Origin: Acidobacteriota bacterium
GTDB lineage: Bacteria > Acidobacteriota > Terriglobia > UBA7540
Direction: 5' to 3'
Assembly: GCA_021827245.1 (NCBI GenBank)
Contig: JAKAWN010000090.1
Location: 1-18,406, forward strand
Length of the DNA: 18,406 nucleotides
The notes beneath the pieces were generated by a model that was not told the DNA's origin, searched no databases, and saw only the letters and a program-made list of their open reading frames with translations. Each line of letters starts with the position of its first letter. Positions within the stretch are counted from its first letter, which is position 1. The position numbers and the translations under genes were made by a program. Below, piece by piece: positions 8,213 through 15,645 of this stretch.

Positions 8213-8435
8213 CGCTACGTTGAGAGGTGTGAGAGATTTTGCCTCTGAGTTCCTGCTCAAAGCCGTCGATCTGCTGTGCTCAGGCTGCCCAAATGTATGT
8301 TTGTGTTTTGGGGAAGAGGGTTTTCGAGGGGTAAAGGATCGACGTTTGGGCAAGTTGGTTTGTGGGGATTCTTCCAGCCCAAGTCCGCGCTACGCCGCAA
8401 CCGGCGGAGCAGAAAATCCGGTTCGAGGCTTCAAG

Positions 8436-8948
8436 CTAGATAAACATCTGTTCGTCCTGGGGAACGTCACTCGTACGGCTCTGTCCACGCCTCGAGAGGA
8501 AGAAATCGAGCCCTGCCTGAACGCCTTTCAGAATCGCGGAGGCTTCAGAAACCGGCCCAATGATGTTCCGCTGGACCGTTGCAGTGGTCTTGTCCACTTT
8601 TTCAAGCACATTGGTGATGGTCTGATCGACGCGGATAACCTGCAGCCGGAATCTATCCAGCAGGTCATCAAGCACCTCATCCACGGTGCCGGTCCGTTGG
8701 CGCAAGACACGCGCAACTTCCGCCAGATCGGCGGTGATGGAACGAAGAGGGTCGCGCGAATCTGCAACAATCTCCGTCACCGACTGCGCCAGCGGATCGA
8801 TTCGACGGTTAACGTCGGCCCGGATGCCGGTCACTTCGCCTTGGATGCGCCGGATAGCCATGTAAAGGCCGAGCATCGCGAGAGCCTGCAAAACAATGGC
8901 CGCGGCGGCAATGATAATGAAAATCGTCTGCACAGTCTCGTGAGCCAT
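8436..8948 (-). CDS. Membrane-anchored coiled-coil protein (DUF948-like)
   Basis: A 170-residue protein with one N-terminal transmembrane segment at about residues 8-31, followed by a long heptad-like amphipathic helix region (IRRIQGEVTGIRADVNRRID, then TADLAEVARVLRQRTGTVDEVLDDLLDR). This layout matches DUF948-type proteins, which often accompany YtxH-domain proteins and are linked to stress or envelope upkeep in other bacteria. The gene lies 40 bp after the second YtxH gene on the same strand, so co-transcription is likely. No catalytic motif is visible. The C-terminus (FFLSRRGQSRTSDVP) is polar and probably disordered. Confidence 0.75.
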   Translation of the reverse strand: MAHETVQTIFIIIAAAAIVLQALAMLGLYMAIRRIQGEVTGIRADVNRRIDPLAQSVTEIVADSRDPLRSITADLAEVARVLRQRTGTVDEVLDDLLDRFRLQVIRVDQTITNVLEKVDKTTATVQRNIIGPVSEASAILKGVQAGLDFFLSRRGQSRTSDVPQDEQMFI

Positions 8949-8988
8949 ATGCTACTCTCGACCATCCGAGCCACTAGCTAAGAGTGTC

Positions 8989-9288
8989 TCATTCAGTCGC
9001 TTTTGCCTTTTCCTCCCGATAGGCTTGCTTGCCGGCTTCCAGCGCCGCCGACAGTTGTTCCTTCTGTTTCGCAACCGTATCCCGCGCTTTGTCAACGTAT
9101 CCTTCTGCCCTCTGGCGGTACTCCTTGCTCTTTTCGGCAACCCGGTCTCTGCTTTCACCAGCACGCTGCACGATATAGTCGCGCGTCTCCTGGCCTGTCT
9201 TCGGAGCAAAAAGGAGGGCCAGAATCGCACCTATCCCCGCTCCTGCCAGAAAAAAGGCTAGCTTAGACCCCGCGTTGTTGTCACTCAT
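8989..9288 (-). CDS. YtxH-domain protein (second copy)
   Basis: A 99-residue protein starting at the ATG at 9288 behind AGGAGGATTTCA. A transmembrane segment (LAFFLAGAGIGAILALLF, about 9-26) is followed directly by APKTGQETRDYIV, the YtxH signature. A charged helix of about 65 residues follows (DRVAEKSKEYRQRAEGYVDK and on), probably coiled coil. YtxH proteins are small membrane-bound, often stress-induced proteins of unknown mechanism. It is 20 bp downstream of a paralogue, a likely tandem duplication. Confidence 0.85.
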   Translation of the reverse strand: MSDNNAGSKLAFFLAGAGIGAILALLFAPKTGQETRDYIVQRAGESRDRVAEKSKEYRQRAEGYVDKARDTVAKQKEQLSAALEAGKQAYREEKAKATE

Positions 9289-9308
9289 TGAAATCCTCCT
9301 GATTCCAC

Positions 9309-9542
9309 TTAGGCAACCAGCTTGATCGCAAGGACTTTGCCCCGCTCAAACGCGTCCTCAGCCTGGCGGCGGATTTCACGGCCGCGCTCCGCAACAAAAT
9401 CGGCGCCGTCTTCCGCTGCTCTGGAAATCAACTTCCTCGTTTGCCGCCCGCTCTGGGGCGCGTAAAGCAGGCCCATCACAGCCCCAATGCCAAGACCCGC
9501 CGTGAGGAAACCCAAACCGTAAAACACATTTTTCGTCTTCAT
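9309..9542 (-). CDS. YtxH-domain protein (first copy)
   Basis: A 77-residue protein starting at the ATG at 9542, fixed by GGAGGTCAACC just before it. The frame is open eight codons further, but that start would overlap the ribosome site. Residues 7-27 are a Gly/Leu-rich membrane segment, followed by LLYAPQSGRQTRKLI, the YtxH signature, and a charged amphipathic helix. It is a diverged sister of the next gene in transcription order. It lies 97 bp after the uvrC stop, behind an AT-rich gap that may hold a promoter of its own. Confidence 0.83.
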   Translation of the reverse strand: MKTKNVFYGLGFLTAGLGIGAVMGLLYAPQSGRQTRKLISRAAEDGADFVAERGREIRRQAEDAFERGKVLAIKLVA

Positions 9543-9639
9543 GGTTGACCTCCAATCTGAGACCAACTTATCAAAGTCTAGTCAGATTTTCAACAATAAA
9601 TATTTTAGTAATAAAGGAATTATTATTATACCGACCAGA
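9543..9639 (-). promoter_or_regulatory. AT-rich gap upstream of the YtxH genes, possible promoter
   Basis: This 97-bp spacer is much richer in AT than its surroundings. On the minus strand TTGAAA (plus-strand 9588-9593) could be a -35 box with a poor -10 (TAAGTT) 17 nt on; TATAAT also occurs further up, near 9630. The position fits a separate promoter for the YtxH/coiled-coil genes downstream of uvrC, but the match is only moderate. Confidence 0.3.
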
Positions 9640-11466
9640 CTATTTATAAATATCCGGCTGCCCAGCCCCTGATAGATAAGCCTTGATCCGGCCTGCCTGC
9701 ACATGCGTCACAACCTGGGACAGTTCCGCCTCGCTCACCGATTTCAGTTTGCTGAGGCTACCAAAGTGCTCCAGCAGTTTCATCGCCGTTCGCTCGCCGA
9801 CGCCCGGGATCTCCAAAAGTTCGGAGGCCAGCTCCCGGCGGGTTCGGCGCTTCCGGTGGAAGGTGACCGCGAACCGGTGAGCCTCATCCCTGATCTTCTG
9901 GATCAGGTGTAAAGCCGGTGAGTGATGGTCCAGGGCAATCGGCTCATTCTCATGTCCATAAACGTACAAAATCTCTTCCCGTTTGGCGATGCTGGCCAGC
10001 GGCTGGTTAATGATTTCGAGCTCACTCAGCGCGTCCGCAGCCGCATGAAGCTGCCCGACGCCTCCGTCGATCAGGAGCAGGTCTGGAAGTCGTGTATTTT
10101 CAGCTCGTAGTCGCCGGTATCGCCGCCCTACGACTTCCCGCATGCTGGCAAAATCGTCACTTTGTGGGACCGTCTTGATGATGAATTTACGGTAGTCAGA
10201 TTTCTTCATCTGGCCGTCTTCGCACACCACCATGGAGGCCACAATATCGGTACCCTGGATGTGCGAGATATCGAACGCCTCAATGCGGCGAGGAGGCTTC
10301 ACAAGGTCGAGGACGTCCGCAAGCTCTCCCAGCATCTCTTCCGTTCGCGGTTTTAGCACCCTGAACCGGCGTTCAAAAGAGTGCCTTGCATTCCGGGCCA
10401 CCAGTTCCAGCAGGCCTCGCCGTTTCCCCGCTTCGGGAGTGTAAATGTGGACGGACCGGCCGCGTTTCTCCGAAAGCATCTCTTCAATCAGGCTCTGGTC
10501 CTCAAAGCCAACAGGAACAAAGATTTCCCCCGGCACGTATTGCTGGTCGAGGTAAACCTGTTTGACCAGCGCCGAGAAGATGTCACCCAGGTCGGGTTCA
10601 TCCAAGTCTTCCCAAAAGAATTCCCGGCGGTCCACCGTTCGTCCGTTGCGAAAGTGGAAAAGGTCCACGGCCATCTGCGAACCCTCCCTGTGGAACCCAA
10701 AGATGTCAAAATCCTCGCCCGAAGAGGCCGCCATTTTTTGCCTCTCGCGAAGCTCTTCGATGGTGAGCAACTGGTCGCGATAGCGGCTGGCCTCCTCATA
10801 TCGCTGATCTTCCGAGGCTTGCTCCATGCGCTTATGCAGCTCACGAAGCAGATCGCTCTCGCGGCCATCGAGCAGCATCCGGACATCGCGAACCGCCTCC
10901 GCATATCGATCCGGCGTGGTCAACCCCTCGACGCATGGGCCCAGGCAGCGCTTGATGTAATACTGCAGGCAGGGGCGCGGATGGTACCGCGTCAGGTCGA
11001 CTTTGCAGGACGGCACAAAGAACCGGCGGTGAATCAGGTCCACAATCCGGTAAGCGAGCCCACCAGGGAAATAGGGACCGTAGTAACGCGATCCGTCTTT
11101 TCTCAGGCGGCGGGTGACGTAGACGCGCGGAAAACGTTCCTGCAGCGTGAGTTTGATGTAAGGATACGTCTTGTCATCACGAAGCAGAACGTTGTAGCGG
11201 GGCTTGTACTGCTTAATCAGATTGTTTTCAAGGGCGAGGGCTTCCTTCTCGTTGTCAACGAGAATGGTTTCCAGGTCCGCGGCCGAATCGAGCAGCCGGT
11301 CGCGCTTTTCGTCACCTGGGCGCGATTCCTGGAAGTAAGAGCGCACGCGGTGGCGCAGGGATTTGGCTTTGCCAACGTAGATGGGATGTCCGGCATCGTC
11401 CTTGAAAAGATAAACACCCGGCCGCGCCGGCAGGTCCTCCGCTCTTTGCCTCAGGTGTTCGTTCAT
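9640..11466 (-). CDS. uvrC: Excinuclease ABC subunit UvrC
   Basis: A complete 608-residue UvrC, the nuclease of nucleotide excision repair that cuts on both sides of a UvrB-marked lesion. Domains in order: GIY-YIG nuclease (about 13-95) with GVYLFKD, PIYVGKAKSLRHRVRSYF and metal-binding Glu80; a cysteine cluster Cys154, Cys166, Cys174 and Cys178; a UVR motif for UvrB binding (about 203-238); the RNase H-like nuclease with Asp399 (AFDISHIQG), Asp467 (LLIDGGVGQL) and His530 (DEAHRFAV); and helix-hairpin-helix motifs at about 548-600 (LLEIPGVGERTAMKLLEHFGS). All catalytic residues of both nuclease centres are present. The ATG start follows GGGAAACGCGC. It is the first gene of the minus-strand cluster and diverges from the kinase gene. 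Confidence 0.97.
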   Translation of the reverse strand: MNEHLRQRAEDLPARPGVYLFKDDAGHPIYVGKAKSLRHRVRSYFQESRPGDEKRDRLLDSAADLETILVDNEKEALALENNLIKQYKPRYNVLLRDDKTYPYIKLTLQERFPRVYVTRRLRKDGSRYYGPYFPGGLAYRIVDLIHRRFFVPSCKVDLTRYHPRPCLQYYIKRCLGPCVEGLTTPDRYAEAVRDVRMLLDGRESDLLRELHKRMEQASEDQRYEEASRYRDQLLTIEELRERQKMAASSGEDFDIFGFHREGSQMAVDLFHFRNGRTVDRREFFWEDLDEPDLGDIFSALVKQVYLDQQYVPGEIFVPVGFEDQSLIEEMLSEKRGRSVHIYTPEAGKRRGLLELVARNARHSFERRFRVLKPRTEEMLGELADVLDLVKPPRRIEAFDISHIQGTDIVASMVVCEDGQMKKSDYRKFIIKTVPQSDDFASMREVVGRRYRRLRAENTRLPDLLLIDGGVGQLHAAADALSELEIINQPLASIAKREEILYVYGHENEPIALDHHSPALHLIQKIRDEAHRFAVTFHRKRRTRRELASELLEIPGVGERTAMKLLEHFGSLSKLKSVSEAELSQVVTHVQAGRIKAYLSGAGQPDIYK

Positions 11467-11559
11467 GCGCGTTTCCCGGCTTCATAGCCATTATCGCCGA
11501 TCTCAAAGACTTGCGGTAAGCCTTAAGGTTCCGGGACTTAGCTTTTCTTCTCTCCGTCG

Positions 11560-11588
11560 TTGACTCCCCGTTCGGCGCCTCCTATCAT
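11560..11588 (+). promoter_or_regulatory. Sigma70-type promoter for the kinase gene
   Basis: TTGACT (11560-11565) and TATCAT (11583-11588) are separated by exactly 17 nt, each one mismatch from consensus. Transcription would begin near 11595, giving a leader of about 24 nt before the TTG start at 11619. It lies in the 152-bp gap between the divergent uvrC and kinase genes. Confidence 0.7.
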
Positions 11589-11618
11589 GATCTCAGGATA
11601 GGGTGGGGGGCCCTTCAC

Positions 11619-12677
11619 TTGACAGGCGAAGTCATCGGTCATTACCGCATTCTGGAGAAGCTCGGTGGCGGGGGAATGGGTGTCGTCTATAAGGCGGAAG
11701 ACACCGCGCTCGGGCGGTTCGTTGCTTTGAAGTTCATGCCAGATGAATTTTCAAAAGACCCGCAGAAACTCGAACGCTTCCGGCGCGAGGCCCGCGCTGC
11801 CGCCGCTCTGAACCATCCGAACATCTGCACGATTTACGAAGTCGGCGAGCACGACGGCCGGCCTTTCATGGCCATGGAGCTGATGGAAGGCCAGACGCTG
11901 AAAGACCGGCTGGCTGCAACGGCGGTCTATGATCGCCGGGCGTCGCCCCAAGAAAAATCCGGCGCTCATAGAGCGCCGCTACAGATCGCCCAAGTGCTCG
12001 ATCTTGCCATAGAAATCGCCGACGCGCTCGACGCTGCACACCAGAAAGGCATCATTCATCGCGACATCAAGCCCGCGAATATTTTGGTCACCAGCCGCGG
12101 CCAGGCGAAGATTCTCGACTTCGGCTTGGCTAAACTGACCACATCCATTTCCTCCCAACCTTTGCCCTCGTGGAGAGAGTGGCCCGAAGGGCCGGGCGAG
12201 GAGCAGGCAGCAGTGCCCACGGCCACCTTTGATCGCGAGCATCTGACCAGCCCCGGCGCGACGGTGGGAACGGTGGTTTACATGAGCCCAGAGCAGGCGC
12301 GAGGGGAGCCGCTCGACGCCCGCACCGATCTCTTCAGCTTCGGCGCCGTGCTTTATGAAATGGCCACCGGCCGCCAGGCCTTCAGCGGCGAAACCACGGC
12401 GGTGATCTTCCACAAAATCCTTGCCGAAGACCCAGCGCCAATCACCAGCATCGATCCCGACCTTCCGGCTGAACTCGATCGAATCATCGGCAAATGCCTT
12501 GAAAAGGACCGTGATCTGCGGTATCAGCACGCCTCGGAGATTCGGGCGGATCTCAAGCGCCTGAAACGAGACAAGGGCTCCGGCCGCTCGGAGGCGACGG
12601 ACGCTGTAGGGGCGGGTCTTGTGCTAGCCCAAGGCTCCCTGTCCAGCGACGTTGTGCTCATCAGGAAATTTCAGTGA
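11619..12677 (+). CDS. Hanks-type Ser/Thr protein kinase, truncated, with repeat-derived insertions
   Basis: A 352-residue kinase read from a TTG start; a G-rich ribosome site (GGTGGGGGG) lies about 8 nt before it. All catalytic elements are present: glycine loop GGGGMG (15-20), Lys38 (VALKF), helix-C Glu57, HRDIKPAN (147-154), DFG (167-169), SPEQ (223-226) and Asp237 of the F helix. Two segments do not belong to the usual fold: residues 101-120 and about 182-195, which correspond to palindromic repeats in the DNA. The kinase domain ends near residue 316 and is followed by only about 36 residues. Acidobacterial relatives usually go on with a membrane segment and WD40/TolB-like or TPR sensor domains, so the gene is shortened. 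It would be a soluble cytoplasmic kinase if active. It overlaps the next kinase fragment (GTGA). Confidence 0.85.
   Translation: MTGEVIGHYRILEKLGGGGMGVVYKAEDTALGRFVALKFMPDEFSKDPQKLERFRREARAAAALNHPNICTIYEVGEHDGRPFMAMELMEGQTLKDRLAATAVYDRRASPQEKSGAHRAPLQIAQVLDLAIEIADALDAAHQKGIIHRDIKPANILVTSRGQAKILDFGLAKLTTSISSQPLPSWREWPEGPGEEQAAVPTATFDREHLTSPGATVGTVVYMSPEQARGEPLDARTDLFSFGAVLYEMATGRQAFSGETTAVIFHKILAEDPAPITSIDPDLPAELDRIIGKCLEKDRDLRYQHASEIRADLKRLKRDKGSGRSEATDAVGAGLVLAQGSLSSDVVLIRKFQ
11920..11978 (+). repeat. Palindromic repeat pair inserted in frame in the kinase gene
   Basis: CGGCGGTCTATGATCGCCGG (11920-11939) and CCGGCGCTCATAGAGCGCCG (11959-11978) are reverse complements with two mismatches, separated by 19 nt. 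Each arm is itself nearly palindromic. The unit (GCGGCGCTCTATGAGCGCCG type) resembles an interspersed repeat I associate with acidobacterial intergenic regions; that is recollection, not a search. In the protein it gives about 20 residues (101-120, [18 protein letters not shown]) between [10 protein letters not shown] and the helix leading to the HRD loop, where related kinases run straight through. Confidence 0.72.
12164..12203 (+). repeat. Second repeat-like insertion in the kinase activation segment
   Basis: The stretch matches in outline the common bacterial intergenic repeat with a 'CCCTCG TGGGGAGAG GTGGCCCGAAGGGCCGGG TGAGG' layout. It contains the palindrome GGCCCGAAGGGCC at its centre. 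In the protein it gives about residues 182-195 ([14 protein letters not shown]) between the DFG motif and the threonine-rich loop before SPEQ. The frame is kept. The identification rests on recall of the repeat family and on the odd protein sequence. Confidence 0.55.
12605..12630 (+). repeat. Possible third repeat fragment at the kinase C-terminus
   Basis: TGTAGGGGCGGGTCTTGTGC at 12605-12624 resembles another GC-rich interspersed motif known to me from acidobacterial and other genomes ('GTAGGGGCGGGTCTTGTGCCCGCCC'), here cut short. It encodes [11 protein letters not shown], unlike any kinase linker. It lies where the kinase loses its usual downstream domains. Confidence 0.35.
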
Positions 12678-12820
12678 CGAGCGAGACGGTTTCCCATTAT
12701 CGGATTTTCGACAAGCTCGGCGGCAGAGGGATGAGTGTGGTGTACAAGGCCGAAGACACCACGCTCGGGCGATTCGTTGCTCTGAAGTTTTTGCCGGATG
12801 AAGTCTTCTGTGACATGTAA
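12674..12820 (+). pseudogene. N-terminal fragment of a second Ser/Thr kinase
   Basis: A GTG at 12674, overlapping the TGA of the preceding kinase, opens 48 codons to the TAA at 12818-12820. The sequence begins [21 protein letters not shown] and continues through the VALKF lysine to a stop after PDEVFCDM. It is clearly homologous to the first 45 residues of the kinase upstream, at both DNA and protein level. The glycine loop is changed (GGRGMS for GGGGMG) and everything after the beta-3 lysine is gone. It cannot be a working kinase. It looks like the remains of a tandem kinase pair whose second member was deleted. Confidence 0.8.
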
Positions 12821-12934
12821 AAACCCGCCTTCTTCCAGCGCGTGGCGCGCGCCGGAACCATTGCAAAAGGACTCTCAACACTTGGCGGGGTGCACCCGGT
12901 TGACTCCGCGCCAGCCTGGGTGGAAGATTTGAAG

Positions 12935-13390
12935 ATGGGGACTATCCTGGCTGCGCTTCTCTTTTCCGCTTTCGTTCTCGCAAGCTTGCCGGTCACGTTG
13001 TTGGGTCAGCCCATTGTTTCGGATTCCGGACAAACGGGAAACTCATTCCATTACGTTCCGCCATCGGCGCGGCAGTCGGTCGAGATCGGCAACTTCTACT
13101 TTCACAGGAAAGACTATCGAGGTGCGCTCAGCCGCTACAAAGAAGCGGCGAGGGATGATCCGTATTATGCGCCTGCTTACCTTGGGCTGGGCAAGGTCTA
13201 TGAGAAGATGGGGGAAAAGCGCAAAGCGCTTGCAGCCTACCGCAAGTACCTGGACACCCTGCCCTCTGAGAAACAGGCCGATGAGGCGAAAGGAGCGCAC
13301 AAAGCCATTCGTCGCCTCGAACGGCAACTCCGGAAGCAGCAGGCGCATCCACACGCCGCGCCGGCGCCATCGTCAGCCGCCGCAAGGTGA
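12935..13390 (+). CDS. Exported TPR protein
   Basis: A 151-residue protein. The frame is open from a GTG at 12842, but the ATG at 12935 puts a clean signal peptide (residues 1-25, ILAALLFSAFVLASLPVTLLG) at the N-terminus and follows GGTGGAAGATTTGAAG. Two TPRs are visible: about 46-79 (ARQSVEIGNFYFHRKDYRGA, ending near DDPYY) and about 80-113 (PAYLGLGKVYEKMGEKRKAL). A basic helix and an Ala/Pro/His tail follow. It is probably periplasmic and mediates protein contacts. Its stop is one base from the 3' end of the convergent zinc-ribbon gene. Confidence 0.78.
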   Translation: MGTILAALLFSAFVLASLPVTLLGQPIVSDSGQTGNSFHYVPPSARQSVEIGNFYFHRKDYRGALSRYKEAARDDPYYAPAYLGLGKVYEKMGEKRKALAAYRKYLDTLPSEKQADEAKGAHKAIRRLERQLRKQQAHPHAAPAPSSAAAR

Positions 13391-13391
13391 G

Positions 13392-13820
13392 CTATTCGAC
13401 CAGTCTGGGACCGTCTTGATCAAAGTAGTTGTGGAGAATGTCTGTGGCGCGCTCAGCGTCCTCTTCACGAACCAGCAGCGAGACTTCCAGCACCGGCAGC
13501 AACTCAGCCGAAGTCTGACCTCCTAGGATGGATGGAATCCCGCGCGCCCGCAACAGATTGCGTGCAAGATCCGCATCCAGTGACGCCGTATAGCCGGAGA
13601 AGATTCGGATTCTTACCGTCTTGACAGGAGGACCTTCGTCCTCCTCTCCCGCGCCGACCAGGGATCGAAACCATCCGCCGAAGGCTTTGCTCGTGCCCGA
13701 ACCGGAATCGGGTTCCTCCTCTATTTCAGGCGGGGAGCCGGGAAGGAGGTCAATTCCGCAATCCTCGCACTCGCTGGTACCTGCCACGTATTCGGTCAGA
13801 CACTTTGGACAGTAAGGCAT
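13392..13820 (-). CDS. Zinc-ribbon protein with DUF2007 domain
   Basis: A 142-residue protein. Cys4, Cys7, Cys18 and Cys21 (CPKC and CEDC) form an N-terminal zinc ribbon. An acidic linker (EIEEEPDSGSG) and a short Trp/Phe-containing segment follow. Residues 67-140 resemble DUF2007, a ferredoxin-like domain described as a putative signal-transducing domain: VRIRIFSGYTASLDADLARNLL, then GIPSILGG and EVSLLVREEDAERATDIL. No signal peptide, so cytoplasmic. Possible role in regulation; no ligand is known from the sequence. Confidence 0.83.
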   Translation of the reverse strand: MPYCPKCLTEYVAGTSECEDCGIDLLPGSPPEIEEEPDSGSGTSKAFGGWFRSLVGAGEEDEGPPVKTVRIRIFSGYTASLDADLARNLLRARGIPSILGGQTSAELLPVLEVSLLVREEDAERATDILHNYFDQDGPRLVE

Positions 13821-14194
13821 GACGAATGACTGCCTTTCCAGCCTCTGAAAAAAGGGCTCAAATCGCAGTCATCCTTAGTATAACGCTAGTGCGAGCGCCC
13901 GGCGTCTGCGATGGGCTGGGAGCGCGCTCTGACGCTTACTGGCGCTATCTGAGGAACGGCCTCCCTGCCCGCCTTGGGAACGAAGGCGACAACCAAGAGT
14001 TGCAAATATCCGCAAGACAGGGGATCGGGCGGCGCCCACCCCGTCCAACCGCCAGGAAGATTCAATATGGCTGGAGCAAAATTCCCTGCCGCGGTGTATG
14101 ATGGTCGCGCTACGCGGCGGAGCGAAGGAGCGTGCCGCTCACTCAATATCCAATGACAACGGGCGCTGGAGGCAGTGCCGAACGGAGGATAGAA
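13821..14194. other. Intergenic region between divergent genes
   Basis: About 370 bp between the DUF2007 gene (minus) and the amidohydrolase gene (plus). It should hold both promoters, but I see no convincing -35/-10 pair. Frames on both strands are short and motif-free. The stretch 14132-14194 is in frame with the amidohydrolase but is judged leader, because the better ribosome site lies at 14184-14188. Confidence 0.4.
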
Positions 14195-14197
14195 TTG
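14184..14197 (+). promoter_or_regulatory. Ribosome binding site that decides a TTG start
   Basis: GGAGG at 14184-14188 is followed after about 6 nt by TTG at 14195. This is the only strong site near the 5' end of the amidohydrolase frame and places the signal sequence directly at the N-terminus. Confidence 0.65.
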
Positions 14198-15334
14198 AAA
14201 ACCATCAGGATTCTTGTCATCAGTTTTCTGGTTATAGCTAGCCTGACGGCTGGAATGATTTTATCCAGGCGCCTGGTGGCGTCACCGCGCGCGCAGGCGG
14301 CTGATCCGCAAGAGGCGGCGGACCTTGCGGCTCTGGCCAAGATAGAACCGATTGACACGCACACGCACGTCTTTGTGAATTCCCCCGCCTATTACCGGAT
14401 GCTGAAGCAGCTCAATATGCATACGGTGGATATCTGCGTGGTGGGGCGCGAGCACGAGCCGCGCGACATGACTCAGGCGGCGCAGTTCCGCGAGGCAATG
14501 GCGGTGCATCGCGGCTCCGGCGCGAGGGTGGCGGTCTGCACCACTTTTAATCCGTACGCGTTCCGCGACAAGAACTTTGACCGTGACTCGATTGAGGTGA
14601 TCAACCGGAATTTCCACGAGGGCGCAATCGCGGTGAAGATCTGGAAGAACATCGGCATGCAATTGAAATGGCCGTCGGGCAAGTACGTGATGCCAGACGA
14701 TCCGGTCTTCGAACCCATTTACAGAGACATCGCAGCGCACAATAAGACCATGATCGCGCACCTGGCCGAACCCGACACCTGCTGGGAGCCCCTCTCCGAA
14801 ATCGGACCCGCGAATCCCGATTACGAGTACTACAAGGAGAACCCCCAATGGCACATGTACGGCAAGCCGGGCGCGCCGTCCAAGGCAGAAATCCTGGCGG
14901 CGCGGGACCACCTGCTGGAAATGAATCCGCACCTGCGCGTCGTGGGCGCGCACCTGGGCAGCATGGAAACGAACGTGGATGAAATCGCCAAGCGGTTTGA
15001 CCGCTATCCGAATTTTGCCGTGGACACGGCAGCGCGGGTTCATTACCTGATGGCGCAGCCACGCGCCAAGGTGCGGGCGTTCCTCATCAAGTACCAGGAC
15101 AGGATTTGCTATGGAACTGACGGCGGCATCCACCCCGGGAACAACGACGCCGCCCGAATCAAGAGCTGGGAATACCAGTACGCGATGGCGTGGAAGTACT
15201 TTGCCACAAATGAGGATTTTGAATACGACGGCCTCAAGGTGCAAGGGTTAGCGCTACCCCGCAGCGTTCTGCACAAGATTTACCACGAGAATGCCGTGCG
15301 ATGGTTTCCGGGCCTGATCGCACAATCAAAGTAG
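14195..15334 (+). CDS. Exported metal-dependent amidohydrolase (Amidohydro_2-like)
   Basis: A 379-residue protein from a TTG at 14195, chosen because GGAGG stands 7 nt before it and the N-terminus then reads as a signal/anchor (KTIRILVISFLVIASLTAGMIL). Frame-open starts further up (GTG 14132, ATG 14153) lack both. The TIM-barrel metal sites of amidohydrolase family 2 are visible: His56 and His58 in PIDTHTHVF, Lys in AVKIWKNIG, His in MIAHLAEP, His in VVGAHLGS, and the catalytic Asp in ICYGTDGG. Relatives include decarboxylases and lactonases acting on small carboxylic or aromatic compounds; the substrate here is unknown. It is probably periplasmic or membrane-anchored. It is a single gene, convergent with the Cys-rich protein gene. 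Confidence 0.87.
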   Translation: MKTIRILVISFLVIASLTAGMILSRRLVASPRAQAADPQEAADLAALAKIEPIDTHTHVFVNSPAYYRMLKQLNMHTVDICVVGREHEPRDMTQAAQFREAMAVHRGSGARVAVCTTFNPYAFRDKNFDRDSIEVINRNFHEGAIAVKIWKNIGMQLKWPSGKYVMPDDPVFEPIYRDIAAHNKTMIAHLAEPDTCWEPLSEIGPANPDYEYYKENPQWHMYGKPGAPSKAEILAARDHLLEMNPHLRVVGAHLGSMETNVDEIAKRFDRYPNFAVDTAARVHYLMAQPRAKVRAFLIKYQDRICYGTDGGIHPGNNDAARIKSWEYQYAMAWKYFATNEDFEYDGLKVQGLALPRSVLHKIYHENAVRWFPGLIAQSK

Positions 15335-15645
15335 TAGAAAAACTGCTCGGCGAGCAGGCGGTATCTTAACCGAAAGGTAGGCGAAACAACTTCCTCGTCG
15401 CGTTGAGGGCAAAAAGGACTAGGGGCGGAAGCCGCAGCAAGGCGGGAACATGCCTCCCGTTCCGGAAAGCGACGGATAACGGCCCCCCTCCCGGAACGGT
15501 GAGAGCATTAACGCGATCTGTACCTTGATCACAGTACCCTGCCGGGCCGTGCAGGAACAGGGTTAAGCTGGTTTTGAGTGCCCTGGGAAGGCGGGAAGAC
15601 CTTGCCCCGTTCGCACTCCGAAATGATATGCCAGACTGTACAGGG
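15335..15645. other. Intergenic region between convergent genes, with a GC-rich hairpin
   Basis: About 310 bp. CCGTTCCGG (15457-15465) can pair perfectly with CCGGAACGG (15491-15499) across a 25-nt loop, and an alternative GGAAC/GTTCC pairing overlaps the left arm. No T-run follows. No gene or known RNA family is recognised. Confidence 0.4.

Noticed and set aside
8220..8981. 253-codon plus-strand frame over the coiled-coil gene
   Set aside because: Opposite a protein with clear membrane and coiled-coil structure; the translation has no domain.
10381..11487. 368-codon plus-strand frame opposite uvrC
   Set aside because: Shadow of uvrC; no motifs or ribosome site, and UvrC is complete with all catalytic residues.
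14282..15244. 320-codon minus-strand frame opposite the amidohydrolase
   Set aside because: Val/His/Arg-rich shadow of a GC-rich gene.
15526..15543. GTACCTTGATCACAGTAC as a CRP/FNR operator
   Set aside because: Only 4-bp outer arms are symmetric and the half-sites do not match either consensus; it also lies between convergent 3' ends.
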